Part shown: positions 12,865 to 26,504 of the stretch, in pieces
How positions within the stretch are numbered: position 1 is the stretch's first letter
Layout of the letters: each line of letters opens with the position of its first letter
DNA from: Xylocopa sonorina
Taxonomy: Eukaryota > Arthropoda > Insecta > Hymenoptera > Apidae
Direction of reading: 5' to 3'
Assembly (NCBI RefSeq): GCF_050948175.1
Contig: NW_027490242.1
Location: 558,001-622,000, forward strand
Length of the DNA stretch: 64,000 bases
Made by a program: the position numbers and the translations under genes
Notes under the pieces: generated by a model
Seen by the model: the letters and a program-made list of their open reading frames with translations, nothing else
Told to the model about the DNA's origin: nothing
Databases searched by the model: none

Positions 12865-13331
12865 CGATGTTTCACGGTAAGGTATAATATTCATTGCGAA
12901 TTGTTATGCATTCCTCGTCTACGATTCAAATAAAGGTAAATGCGACACTTCCTTGCAAGGAAATAGCGTTTGCAGATGTCTACGTATCGTAGCAATAGAG
13001 TTCTTATGATTCTTAAAACGCGATATCGCATCTCATTTCTATCTTTCGTGGTAAGGTATAATATGATTTGCGAAGTGTCATGTATTCCTCGTCTACACTT
13101 CAAATGAATGTGAATGCGACACTTCCTCGCTAGGAAATAGCGTTTGCAGATGTCTACGTATCGTAGCAATAGATTTCTAATGCTTCTTAAAACGCGATAT
13201 CGCATCTCATTTCTATGTTTCATGGTAAGATATAATATGATTTGCGAAGTGTCATGTATTCCTCGTCTACACTTCAAATGAATGTAAATGCGACACTTCC
13301 TTGCTAGGAAATAGCGTCTGTAGATGTCTAG
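12865..13331 (+). repeat. 10-monomer offset duplication, copy 1
   Basis: Matches 14605-15071 at an offset of 1740 bp. Private markers are GATGTTTCACGGTAAGG, ATTCAAATAAAGG, TATCTTTCGTGGTAAGG and AGCGTCTGTAGATG. It is interleaved with the 8-monomer duplication, so at least two unequal exchanges built 11.9-15.1 kb. It also lies inside the longest minus-strand frame of the window (12891-13865, 324 codons), judged non-coding. Confidence 0.85.
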
Positions 13332-14256
13332 GTATCGTAACAATAGTGTTCTTATGATTCTTAAAACGCGATATCGCATCTCATTTCTATGTTTCATGGT
13401 AAGATGGAATATGATTTGCGAAGTTTTATGTATTACTCGTCTACACTTCAAATGAATGTAAATGCGACACTTCCTTGCTAGGAAATAGCGTCTGCAGATG
13501 TCTAGGTATCGCAGCGATAGTGTTCTAATGCTTCTTAAAACGCGATATCGCATCTCATTTCTATGTTTCATGGTAAGATATAATATGATTTGCGAAGTGT
13601 TATGTATTCCTCGTCTACACTTCAAATGAATGTAAATGCGACACTTCCTTGCTAGGAAATAGCCTCTGCAGATGTCTAGGTATCGTAGCGATAGAGTTCT
13701 AATGCTTCTTAAAACGCGATATCGCACCTCATTACTATGTTTCATGGTAAGATATAATATGATTTGCGAAGTGTTATGTACTCCTCGTCTACACTTCAAA
13801 TGAATGTAAATGCGACACTTCCTTGCAAGGAAATAGCGCTTGCAGATGTCTACGTATCGATGCAATAGAGTTCAAATGCTTCTTAGAACGAGATATTGCA
13901 TCTCATTTCTATGTTTCATGGTAAGATATAATATGATTTGCGAAGTGTCATGTATTCCTCGTCTACACTTCAAATGAATGTAAATGCGACACTTCCTCGC
14001 TAGGAAATAGCGTTTGCAGATGTCTACGTATCGTAGCAATAGATTTCTAATGCTTCTTAAAACGCGATATCGCATCTCATTTCTATGTTTCATGGTAAGA
14101 TATTATATAATTTGCGAAGTGTTATGTATTCCTCGTCTACACTTCAAATGAATGTAAATGCGACACTTCCTTGCAAGGAAATAGCGTTTGCAGATGTCTA
14201 CCTATCGTAGCAATAGAGTTCTAATGCTTCTTAAAACGCGCAATCGCATCTCATTT
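13332..14256 (+). repeat. 8-monomer offset duplication, copy 2
   Basis: Partner of 11940-12864 with the same private variants. After 14256 this copy continues TTTCTATGTTTCATGGTAAG, where the first copy switches to TTTCGATGTTTCACGGTAAGG. Confidence 0.88.
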
Positions 14257-14604
14257 CTATGTTTCATGGTAAGATATAATATGATTTGCGAAGTGTTATG
14301 TATTCCTCGTCTACACTTCAAATGAATGTAAATGCGACACTTCCTTGCAAGGAAATAGCGCTTGCAGATATCTACGTATCGAAGCAATAGAGTTCAAATG
14401 CTTCTTAAAACGAGATATTGCATCTCATGTCTATGTTTCATGATAGGATATTATATTCATTGCGAAGTGTTATGCATTCCTCGTCTACGATTCAAATGAA
14501 TGTAAATGTGACACTTCCTTGCAAGGAAATAGCGTTTGCAGATGTCTACGTATCGTAGCAATAGAGATCTTAAGATTCTTAAAACGCGATGTCGCATCTC
14601 ATTT

Positions 14605-15071
14605 CGATGTTTCACGGTAAGGTATAATATTCATTGCGAATTGTTATGCATTCCTCGTCTACGATTCAAATAAAGGTAAATGCGACACTTCCTTGCAAGG
14701 AAATAGCGTTTGCAGATGTCTACGTATCGTAGCAATAGAGTTCTTATGATTCTTAAAACGCGATATCGCATCTCATTTCTATCTTTCGTGGTAAGGTATA
14801 ATATGATTTGCGAAGTGTCATGTATTCCTCGTCTACACTTCAAATGAATGTGAATGCGACACTTCCTCGCTAGGAAATAGCGTTTGCAGATGTCTACGTA
14901 TCGTAGCAATAGATTTCTAATGCTTCTTAAAACGCGATATCGCATCTCATTTCTATGTTTCATGGTAAGATATAATATGATTTGCGAAGTGTCATGTATT
15001 CCTCGTCTACACTTCAAATGAATGTAAATGCGACACTTCCTTGCTAGGAAATAGCGTCTGTAGATGTCTAG
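14605..15071 (+). repeat. 10-monomer offset duplication, copy 2
   Basis: Partner of 12865-13331 with the same private markers, including AGCGTCTGTAGATG near 15053. The stretch 15072-15794 is ordinary monomers, with a small substitution cluster at 15407-15410. Confidence 0.85.
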
Positions 15072-15794
15072 GTATCATAGCAGTAGTGTTCTAGTGCTTC
15101 TTAAAACGCGATAACGCATCTCATTTCTATGTTTCATGGTAAGATATAATATGATTTGCGAAGTGCTATGTATTCCTCGTCTACACTTCAAATGAATGTA
15201 AATGCGACACTTCCTTGCAAGGAAATAGCGCTTGCAGATGTCTACGTATCGATGCAATAGAGTTCAAATGCTTCTTAAAACGAGATATTGCATCTCATAT
15301 CTATGTTCCATGATTAGATATTATATTCATTGCGAAGTGTTATGCATTCCTCGTCTACGATTCAAATGAATGTAAATGCGATACTTCCTTGCAAGGAAAT
15401 AGCGTTAGTTGATGTCTACGTATCGTAGCAATAGATTTCTAATGCTTCTTAAAACGCGATATCGCATCTCATTTCTATGTTTCATGGTAAGATATTATAT
15501 AATTTGCGAAGTGTTATGTATTCCTCGTCTACACTTCAAATGAATGTAAATGCGACACTTCTTTGCAAGGAAATAGCGTTTGCAGATGTGTACGTATCGT
15601 AGATATAGAGTTCTTATGATTCTTAAAACGCGATATCGCATCTCATTTCTATGTTTCATGGTAAGGTATAATATGATTTGCGATGTGTTATGTATTCCTC
15701 GTCTACACTTCAAATGAATGTGAATGCGACACTTCCTCGCTAGGAAATAGCGTTTGCAGATGTCTACGTATCGTAGCAATAGATTTCTAATGCT

Positions 15795-17110
15795 TCTTAA
15801 AACGCGATATCGCATCTCATTTCTATGTTTCATGGTAAGATATAATATGATTTGCGAAGTGTCATGTAATCATCGTCTACACTTCAAATGAATGTAAATG
15901 CGACACTTCCTTGCACGGAAATAGCGTTTGCAGATGTCTACGTATCGTAGCAATAGTGTTCTAATGTTTCTTAAAATGCGATATCGCATCTCATTTCTAT
16001 CTTTCATGGTAAGATATAATATGATTTGCGGAGTGTCATGTATGCCTCGTCTACACTTCAAATGAATGTAAATGCGACACTTCCTTGCAAGGAAATAGCG
16101 TTTGCAGATGTCTACGTATCGTAGCAATAGATTTCTAATGCTTCTTAAAACGCGATATCGCATCTCATTTCTATGTTTCATGGTAAGATATAATATGATT
16201 TGCGAAGTGTCATGTATTCCTCGTCTACACTTCAAATCAATGTAAATGCGACACTTCCTTGCAAGGAAATAGCGCTTGCAGATGTCTACGTATCGAAGCA
16301 ATAGAGTTCAAATGCTTCTTAGAACGAGATATTGCATCTCATATCTATGTTTCATGATAAGATATTATATTCATTGCGAAATGTTATGCATTCCTCGTCT
16401 ACGATTCAAATGAATGTAAATGCGACACTTCCTTGCAAGGAAATAGCGTTTGCAGATGTCTAGGTATCGTAGCAGTAGTATTCTAATGCCTCCTAAAACG
16501 CGATATCGCATCTCATTTCTATGTTTCATGGTAAGATATAATATGATTTGCGAAGTGTCATGTATTCCTCGTCTACACTTCAAATGAATGTAAATGCGAC
16601 ACTTCCTCGCTAGGAAATAGCGTTTGCAGATGTCTACGTATCGTAGCAATAGATTTCTAATGCTTCTTAAAACGCGATATCGCATCTCATTTCTATGTTT
16701 CATGGTAAGATATAATATGATATGCGAAGTGTTATGTATTCCTCGTCTACACTTCAAATGAATGTAAATGCGACACTTCCTTGCAAGGAAATAGCGCTTG
16801 CAGATGTCTACGTATCGAAGCAATAGATTTCAAATGCTTCTTAAAACGAGATATTGCATCTCATATCTATGTTCCATGATAAGATATTATATTCATTGCG
16901 AATTGTTATGCATTCCTCGTCTACGATCCAGATAAAGGTAAATGCGACACTTCCTTGCAAGGAAATAGCGTTTGCAGATGTCTACGTATCGTAGCAATAG
17001 AGTTCTTATGATTCTTAAAACGCGATATCGCATCTCATTTCTATGTTTCATGGTAAGGTATAATATGATTTGCGATGTGTTATGTATTCCTCGTCCACAC
17101 TTCAAATGAA
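15795..17110 (+). repeat. 14-monomer offset duplication, copy 1
   Basis: Matches 18231-19546 at exactly 2436 bp (14 monomers). Private markers are CATGTAATCATCG, TTGCACGGAAATAG, TTAAAATGCGATATC, GTCATGTATGCCTCG, TTCAAATCAATG, GATATGCGAAG and ACGATCCAGATAAAGG. I saw about five differences in roughly 1316 bp, near 16030, 16470, 16827, 16919 and 17095. Confidence 0.9.
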
Positions 17111-18230
17111 TGTGAATGCGACACTTCCTCGCTAGGAAATAGCGTTTGCAGATGTCTACGTATCGTAGCAATAGATTTCTAATGCTTCTTAAAACGCGAT
17201 ATCGCATCTCATTTCTATGTTTCATGGTAAGATATAATATGATTTGCGAAGTGTCATGTATTCATCGTCTACACTTCAAATGAATGTAAATGCGACACTT
17301 CCTTGCTAGGAAATAGCGTCTGCAGATGTCTAGGTACCGTAGCAATAGTGTTCTAATGCTTCTTAAAACGCGATATCGCATCTCATTTCTATCTTTCATG
17401 GTAAGATATAATATGATTTGCGAAGTGTCATGTATTCCTCGTCTACACTTCAAATGAATGTAAATGCGACACTTCCTTGCTAGGAAATAGCGTCTGCAGA
17501 TGTCTAGGTATCGTAGCAATAGTGTTCTATTGCTTCTTAAAACGCGATATCGCATCTCATTTCTATGTTTCATGGTAAGATATAATATGATTAGCGAAGT
17601 GTCATGTCTTCCTCGTCTACACTTCAAATGAATGTAAATACGACACTACCTTGCAAGGAAATAGCACTTGCAGATGTCTACGTATCGAAGCAATAGAGTT
17701 CAAATGCTTCTTAGAACGAGATATTGCATCTCATATCTATGTTTCATGATAAGATATTATATTCATTGCGAAATGTTATGCATTCCTCGTCTACGATTCA
17801 AATGAATGTAAATGCGACACTTCCTTGCAAGGAAATAGCGTTTGCAGATGTCTACGTATCGTAGCAATAGAATTCTAATGCTTCTTAAAACGCGATATCG
17901 CATCTCATTTCTATGTTTCATGGTAAGATATTATATAATTTGCGAAGTGTTATGTATTCCTCGTCTACACTTCAAATGAATGTAAATGCGACACTTCCTT
18001 GCAAGGAAATAGCGTTTGCAGATGTCTAGCTATGGTAGCAATAGAGTTCTAATGCTTCTTAAAACGCGATATCGCATCTCATTTCTATGTTTCATGGTAA
18101 GATATAATATGATTTGCGAAGTGTTATGTATTCCTCGTCTACACTTCAAATGAATGTAAATGCGACACGTCCTTGCAAGGAAATAGCGCTTGCAGATGTC
18201 TACGTATCGAAGCAATAGAGTTCAAATGCT

Positions 18231-19546
18231 TCTTAAAACGCGATATCGCATCTCATTTCTATGTTTCATGGTAAGATATAATATGATTTGCGAAGTGTCA
18301 TGTAATCATCGTCTACACTTCAAATGAATGTAAATGCGACACTTCCTTGCACGGAAATAGCGTTTGCAGATGTCTACGTATCGTAGCAATAGTGTTCTAA
18401 TGTTTCTTAAAATGCGATATCGCATCTCATTTCTATCTTTCATGGTAAGATATAATATGATTTGCGAAGTGTCATGTATGCCTCGTCTACACTTCAAATG
18501 AATGTAAATGCGACACTTCCTTGCAAGGAAATAGCGTTTGCAGATGTCTACGTATCGTAGCAATAGATTTCTAATGCTTCTTAAAACGCGATATCGCATC
18601 TCATTTCTATGTTTCATGGTAAGATATAATATGATTTGCGAAGTGTCATGTATTCCTCGTCTACACTTCAAATCAATGTAAATGCGACACTTCCTTGCAA
18701 GGAAATAGCGCTTGCAGATGTCTACGTATCGAAGCAATAGAGTTCAAATGCTTCTTAGAACGAGATATTGCATCTCATATCTATGTTTCATGATAAGATA
18801 TTATATTCATTGCGAAATGTTATGCATTCCTCGTCTACGATTCAAATGAATGTAAATGCGACACTTCCTTGCAAGGAAATAGCGTTTGCAGATGTCTAGG
18901 TATCGTAGCAGTAGTGTTCTAATGCCTCCTAAAACGCGATATCGCATCTCATTTCTATGTTTCATGGTAAGATATAATATGATTTGCGAAGTGTCATGTA
19001 TTCCTCGTCTACACTTCAAATGAATGTAAATGCGACACTTCCTCGCTAGGAAATAGCGTTTGCAGATGTCTACGTATCGTAGCAATAGATTTCTAATGCT
19101 TCTTAAAACGCGATATCGCATCTCATTTCTATGTTTCATGGTAAGATATAATATGATATGCGAAGTGTTATGTATTCCTCGTCTACACTTCAAATGAATG
19201 TAAATGCGACACTTCCTTGCAAGGAAATAGCGCTTGCAGATGTCTACGTATCGAAGCAATAGAGTTCAAATGCTTCTTAAAACGAGATATTGCATCTCAT
19301 ATCTATGTTCCATGATAAGATATTATATTCATTGCGAATTGTTATGCATTCCTCGTCTGCGATCCAGATAAAGGTAAATGCGACACTTCCTTGCAAGGAA
19401 ATAGCGTTTGCAGATGTCTACGTATCGTAGCAATAGAGTTCTTATGATTCTTAAAACGCGATATCGCATCTCATTTCTATGTTTCATGGTAAGGTATAAT
19501 ATGATTTGCGATGTGTTATGTATTCCTCGTCTACACTTCAAATGAA
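18231..19546 (+). repeat. 14-monomer offset duplication, copy 2
   Basis: Partner of 15795-17110. The left break lies between CAATAGAGTTCAAATGCTTC and the shared TTAAAACGCGATATC; the right break lies just before the central dyad. The stretch 17111-18230 between the copies is ordinary monomers, including the T-L-R type and ATTCATTGCGAAATG copies. Confidence 0.9.
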
Positions 19547-22500
19547 TGTAAATGCGACACTTCCTTGCAAGGAAATAGCGTTTGCAGATGTCTACCTATC
19601 GTAGCAATAGAGTTCTAATGCTTCTTAAAACGCGATATCGCATCTCATTTCTACGTTTCATGGTAAGATACAATATGATTTGCGAAGTGTCATGTATTCC
19701 TCGTCTACACTTCAAATGAATGTAAATGCGACACTTCCTTGCAAGGAAATAGCGTCTGCAGCTGTCTAGGTATCGTAGCAGTAGTGTTCTAATGCTTCTT
19801 AAAACGCGATATCGCATCTCATTTCTATGTTTCACGGTAAGATATAATATGGTTTGCGAAGTGTCATGTATTCCTCGTCTACACTTCAAATGAATGTAAA
19901 TGCGACACTTCCTCGCTAGGAAATAGCGTTTGCAGATGTCAACGTATCGTAGCAATAGATTTCTAATGTTTCTTAAAACGCGATATCGCATCTCATTTCT
20001 ATGTTTCATGGTAAGATATTATATAATTTGCGAAGTGTTATGTATTCCTCGTCTACACTTCAAATGAATGTAAATGCGACACTTCCTTGTTAGGGAATAG
20101 CGTCTGCAGATGTCTAGGTATCGTAGCAATAGTGTTCTAATGCTTCTTAAAACGCGATATCGCATCTCATTTCTATGTTTCATGGTAAGATATAATATGA
20201 TTTGCGTAGTGTCATGTATTCCTCGCGTACACTTCAAATGAATGTAAATGCGACACTTCCTTGCTAGGAAATAGCGTCTGCAGATGTCTACGTATCGTAG
20301 CAATAGAGTTCTAATGCTTCTTAAAACGCGATATCGTATCTCATTTCTATGTTTCATGGTAGGATATAATATGATTTGCGAAGTGTCATGTATTCCTCGT
20401 CTACACTTCAAATGAATGTGAATGCGACACTTCCTGGCTAGGAAATAGCGTTTGCAGATGTCTACGTATCGTAGCAATAGATTTCTAATGCTTCTTAAAA
20501 CGCGATATCGCATTTCATTTCTGTGTTTCATGGTAAGATATAATATGATTTGCGAAGTGTCATGTATACCTCGTCTACACTTCAAATGAATGTAAATGCG
20601 GCACTTCCTTGCTAGGAAATAGCGTCTGCAGATGTCTAGTTATCGTAGCAATAGAGTTAAAATGCTTCTTGAAACGAGATATAGCACCTCATATCTATGT
20701 TTCATGATAAGATATAACATTCATTGCGAAGTGTTATGCATTCCTCGTCTACGATTCAAATGAATGCAAATGCGACACTTCCTTGCAAGGAAATAGCGCT
20801 TGCAGATGTCTACGTATCGAAGCAGTAGTGTTCAAATGCTTCTTAAAACGAGATATTGCATCTCATATCTATGTTTCATGATAAGATATTATATTCATTG
20901 CGAAGTGTCATGTATACCTCGTCTACACTTCAAATGAATGTAAATGCGGCACTTCCTTGCTAGGAAATAGCGTTTGCAGATGTCTACCTATCGTAGCAAT
21001 AGAGTTCTAATGCTTCTTAAAGCGCGATATCGCATCTCATTTCTATGTTCATGGTAAGATATAATATGATTTGCGAAGTGTTATGTAATCCTCGTATACA
21101 CTTCAAATGAATGTAAATGCGACACTTCCTTGCAAGGAAATAGCGCTTGCAGATGTCTACGTATCGAAGCAGTAGTGTTCAAATGCTTCTTAAAACGAGA
21201 TATTGCATCTCATATCTATGTTTCATGATAAGATATTATATTCATTGCGAAGTGTTATGCATTCCTCGTCTACGATTCAAATGAATGTAAATGCGACACT
21301 TCCTTGCAAGGAAATAGCGTTTGCAGATGTCTACGTATCGTAGCAATAGAGATCTTATGATTCTTAAAACGCGATATCGCATCTCATTTCGATGTGTCAT
21401 GGTAAGGTATAATATTCATTGCGAATTGTTATGCATTCCTCGTCTACGATTCAAATGAAGGTAAATGCGACACTTCCTTGCAAGGAAATAGCGTTTGCAG
21501 ATGTCTATGTATCGTAGCAATAGAGTTCATATGATTCTTAAAACTCGATATCGCATCTCATTTCTATGTTTCATGGTAAGATATAACATGATTTGCGAAG
21601 TGTTATGTATTCCTCGTCTACACTTCAAATGAATGTGAATGCGATGCTTCCTCGCTAGGAAATAGCGTTTGCAGATGTCTACGTATCGTAGCAATAGATG
21701 TCTAATGCTTCTTAAAACGCGATATCGCATCTCATTTCTATGTTTCATGGTAAGATATAATATGATTTGCGAAGTGTCGTGTATTCCTCGTCTACACTTC
21801 AAATGAATGTAAATGCGACACTTCCTCGCTAGGAAATAGCGTTTGCAGATGTCTACGTATCGTAACAATAGTGTTCTTATGATTCTTAAAACGCGATATC
21901 GCATCTCATTTCTATGTTTCATGGTAAGATGGAATATGATTTGCGAAGTTTTATGTATTACTCGTCTACACTTCAAATGAATGTAAATGCGACACTTCCT
22001 TGCTAGGAAATAGCGTCTGCAGATGTCTAGGTATCGCAGCGATAGTGTTCTAATGCTTCTTAAAACGCGATATCGCATCTCATTTCTATGTTTCATGGTA
22101 AGATATAATATGATTTGCGAAGTGTTATGTATTCCTCGTCTACACTTCAAATGAATGTAAATGCGACACTTCCTTGCTAGGAAATAGCCTCTGCAGATGT
22201 CTAGGTATCGTAGCGATAGAGTTCTAATGCTTCTTAAAACGCGATATCGCACCTCATTACTATGTTTCATGGTAAGATATAATATGATTTGCGAAGTGTT
22301 ATGTATTCCTCGTCTACACTTCAAATGAATGTAAATGCGACACTTCCTAGCAAGGAAATAGTGTTTGCAGATGTCTACGTATCTTTGCAATAGATTTATA
22401 ATGCTCCTTAAAACGCGATATCGCATCTCATTTCTATGTTTCACGGTAAGATATTATATAATTTGCGAAGTGTTATGTATTCCTCGTCTACACTTCAAAT

Positions 22501-24904
22501 GAATGTAAATGCGACACTTCCTTGCTAGGAAATAGCGTCTGCAGATGTCTAGGTATCGTAGCAATAGTGTTCTAATGCTTCTTAAAACGCGATATCGCAT
22601 CTCATTTCTGTGATTCATGGTAAGATATAATATGATTTGCGAATTCTCATGTATTCCTCGTCTACACTTCAAATGAATGTAAATGCGACACTTCCTCGCT
22701 AGGAAATAGCGTTTGCAGATGTCTACGTATCGTAGCAATAGATTTCTAATGCTTCTTAAAACGCGATATCGCATCTCATTTCTATGTTTCATGGTAAGAT
22801 ATTATATAATTTGCGAAGTGTCATGTATTCCTCGTCTACACTTCAAATGAATGTAAATGCGACACTTCCTTGCTAGGAAAAAGCGTTTGCAGATGTCTAG
22901 GTATCGTAGAAGTAGTGTTCTAATGCTTCTTAAAACGCGATATCGCATCTCATTTCTATGTTTCATGGTAAGATATAATATGATTTGCGAAGTGTCATGT
23001 ATTCCTCGTCTACACTTCAAATGAATGTAAATGCGACACTTCCTCGCTAGGAAATAGCGTTTGCAGATGTCTACGTATCGTAGCAATAGATTTCTAATCC
23101 TTCTTAAAACGCGATATCGCATCTCATTTCTATGTTTCATGGTAAGATATTATATAATTTGCGAAGTGTTATGTATTCCTCGCCTACACTTCAAATGAAT
23201 GTAAATGCGACACTTCCTTGCAAGGATATAGCGTTTGCAGTTGTCTACGTATCGTAGCAATAGATTTCTAATGCTTCTTAAAACGCGATATCGCATCTCA
23301 TTTCCATGTTTCATGGTAAGATATAATATGATTTGCGAAGTGTCATGTATTCCTCGTCTACACTTCAAATGAATGTAAATGCGACACTTCCTTGCAAGGA
23401 AATAGCGTTTGCAGATGTGTACGTATCGTAGAAATAGATTTCTAATGCTTCTTAAAACGCGATATCGCATCTCATTTCTACGTTTCATGGTAAGATACAA
23501 TATGATTTGCGAAGTGTCATGTATTCCTCGTCTACACTTCAAATGAATGTAAATGCGACACTTCCTCGCTAGGAAGTAGCGTTTGCAGATGTCAACTCAT
23601 CGTAGCAATAGATTTCTAATGTTTCTTAAAACGCGATATCGCATCTCATTTCTATGTTTCATGGTAAGATGTTATATAATTTGCGAAGTGTTATGTATTC
23701 CTCGTCTACACTTCAAATGAATGTAAATGCGACACTTCCTTGCAAGGAAATAGCGTTTGCAGATGTCTACGTATCGTAGCAATAGGTTTCTAATGCTTCT
23801 TAAAACGCGATATCGCATCTCACTTCTATGTTTCATGGTAAGATATAATATGATTTGCGAAGTGTCATGTATTTATCGTCTACACTTCAAATGAATGTAA
23901 ATGCGACACTTCCTTGCTAGGAAATAGCGTTTGCAGATGTCTAGGTATCGTAGCAATAGTGTTATAATGCTTCTTAAAACGCGATATCGCATCTCATTTC
24001 TATGTTTCATGGTAAGATATAATATGATTTGCGAAGTGTCATGTATTCCTCGTCTACACTTCAAATGAAAGTAAATGCGACACTACCTTGCTAGGAAATA
24101 GCGTCTGCAGATGTCTACGTATCGTAGCAATAGAGTTCTAATGCTTCTTAAAACGCGATATCGCATCTCATTTCTATGTTTCATGGTAAGATATAATATG
24201 ATTTGCGAACTGTTATGTATTCCTCGCCTACACTTCAAATGAGTGTAAATGCGACACTTCCTTGCAAGGAAATAGCGTTTGCAGATGTCTACGTATCGTA
24301 GCAATAGATTTCTAATGCTTCTTAAAACGCGATATCGCATCTCATTTCTATGTTTCATGGTAAGATATAATACGATTTGCGAAGTGTCACGTATTCCTCG
24401 TCTGCACTTCAAATGAATGTAAATGCGACACTTCCTTGCTAGGAAATAGCGTCTGCAGATGTCTAGGTATCGTAGCTATAGAGTTCTAATGCTTCTTAAA
24501 ACGCGATATCGCATCTCATTTCTATGTTTCATGGTAAGATATTATATAATTTGCGAAGTGTTATGTATTCCACGCCTACACTTCAAATGAATGTAAATGC
24601 GACTCTTCCTTGCAAGGAAATAGCGTTTGCAGATGTCTACCTATCGTAGCAATAGAGTTCTAATGCTTCTTAAAACGCGATATCGCATCTCATTTCTACG
24701 TTTCATGGTAAGATACAATATGATTTGCGAAGTGTCATGTATTCCTCGTCTACACTTCAAATGAATGTAAATGCGACACTTCCTTGCTAGGAAATAGCGT
24801 CTGCAGCTGTCTAGGTATCGTAGCAGTAGTGTTCTAATGCTTCTTAAAACGCGATATCGCATCTCATTTCTATGTTTCATGGTAAGATATTATATAATTT
24901 GCGA
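19547..24904 (+). repeat. Satellite mosaic
   Basis: Roughly 31 monomers of mixed haplotypes. About 20590-21685 is rich in the GAGATATTGC / ATTCATTGCG type and carries a one-base deletion at 21045. About 20960-21685 repeats 9650-10370. About 21850-22300 repeats 11940-12390. About 23561-23860 repeats 25301-25600 at 1740 bp, sharing GATGTCAACTCATCG. No gene or unique sequence seen. Confidence 0.85.
21850..22300 (+). repeat. Distant third copy of the CGTAACAATAG block
   Basis: Carries CGTAACAATAG, GATGGAATATG, TTTTATGTATTACTCG, CGCAGCGATAG and AATAGCCTCTGCAG in the same order as 11940-12390 and 13332-13780. The offset is 9917 bp from the first copy, that is 57 monomers minus the one-base deletion at 21045. 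Confidence 0.88.
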
Positions 24905-25460
24905 AGTGTTATGTATTCCACGCCTACACTTCAGATGAATGTAAATGCGACACTTCCTTGCAAGGAAATAGCGTTTGCAGCTGTCTAGGTATCGTAGCAG
25001 TAGTGTTCTAATGCTTCTTAAAAGGCGATATCGCACCTCATTTCTATGTTTCATGGTAAGATATAATATGATTTGCGAAGTGTCATGTATTCCTCGTGTA
25101 CACTTCAAATGAATGTAAATGCGACACTTCCTTGCTAGGAAATAGCGTCTGCAGATGTCTACGTATCGCAGCAATAGCGTTCTAATGCTTCTTAAAACGC
25201 GATATCGCATCTCATTTCTATGTTTCATGGTAAGATATAATATGGTTTGCGAAGTGTCATGTATTCCTCGTCTACACTTCAAATGAATGTAAATGCGACA
25301 CTTCCTCGCTAGGAAGTAGCGTTTGCAGATGTCAACTCATCGTAGCAATAGATTTCTAATGTTTCTTAAAACGCGATATCGCATCTCATTTCTATGTTTC
25401 ATGGTAAGATGTTATATAATTTGCGAAGTGTTATGTATTCCTCGTCTACACTTCAAATGA
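24905..25460 (+). repeat. 6-monomer offset duplication, copy 1
   Basis: Matches 25949-26504 at 1044 bp (6 monomers). Private markers are TCCACGCCTACACTTCAGATG, GCAGCTGTCTAGG, TTAAAAGGCGATATCGCACC, CTCGTGTACACTTC, GATATGGTTTGCG, GATGTCAACTCATCG and AAGATGTTATATAATTTG. Confidence 0.85.
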
Positions 25461-25948
25461 GTGTAAATGCGACACTTCCTTGCAAGGAAATAGCGTTTGC
25501 AGATGTCTACGTATCGTAGCAATAGATTTCTAATGCTTCTTAAAACGCGATATCGCATCTCATTTCTATGTTTCATGGTAAGATATAATATGATTTGCGA
25601 AGTGTCATGTATTCCTCGTCTACACTTCAAATGAATGTAAATGCGACACTTCCTTGCTAGGAAATAGCGTCTGCAGATGTCTAGGTATCGTAGCAATAGT
25701 GTTCTAATGCTTCTTAAAACACGATATCGCATCTCATTCCTATGTTTCATGGTAAGATATAATATGATTTGCGAAGTGTCACGTATTCCTCGTCTGCACT
25801 TCAAATGAATGTAAATGCGACACTTCCTTGCTAGGAAATAGCGTCTACAGATGTCTACGTATCGTAGCAATAGAGTTCCAATGCTTCTTAAAACGCCATA
25901 TCGCATCTCATTTCTATGTTTCATGGTAAGATATAATATGATTTGCGA

Positions 25949-26504
25949 ACTGTTATGTATTCCACGCCTACACTTCAGATGAATGTAAATGCGACACTTC
26001 CTTGCAAGGAAATAGCGTTTGCAGCTGTCTAGGTATCGTAGCAGTAGTGTTCTAATGCTTCTTAAAAGGCGATATCGCACCTCATTTCTATGTTTCATGG
26101 TAAGATATAATATGATTTGCGAAGTGTCATGTATTCCTCGTGTACACTTCAAATGAATGTAAATGCGACACTTCCTTGCTAGGAAATAGCGTCTGCAGAT
26201 GTCTACGTATCGCAGCAATAGAGTTCTAATGCTTCTTAAAACGCGATATCGCATCTCATTTCTATGTTTCATGGTAAGATATAATATGGTTTGCGAAGTG
26301 TCATGTATTCCTCGTCTACACTTCAAATGAATGTAAATGCGACACTTCCTCGCTAGGAAGTAGCGTTTGCAGATGTCAACTCATCGTAGCAATAGATTTC
26401 TAATGTTTCTTAAAACGCGATATCGCATCTCATTTCTATGTTTCATGGTAAGATGTTATATAATTTGCGAAGTGTTATGTATTCCTCGTCTACACTTCAA
26501 ATGA
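25949..26504 (+). repeat. 6-monomer offset duplication, copy 2
   Basis: Partner of 24905-25460. One difference I saw is AGCGTTC near 25178 against AGAGTTC near 26221. GATGTCAACTCATCG occurs near 23589, 25329 and 26373, so this stretch was copied twice. Confidence 0.85.

Noticed and set aside
12891..13865. Long minus-strand frames (up to 324 codons) as genes for a 58-residue repeat protein
   Set aside because: They exist because the 174-bp unit is a multiple of three and one frame of the common monomer lacks stops. Ends coincide with stops fixed in particular monomer types, common variants are amino-acid changing, single-base indels break the frame, many starts are TTG, and no promoter, splice signal or unique flanking sequence is seen.
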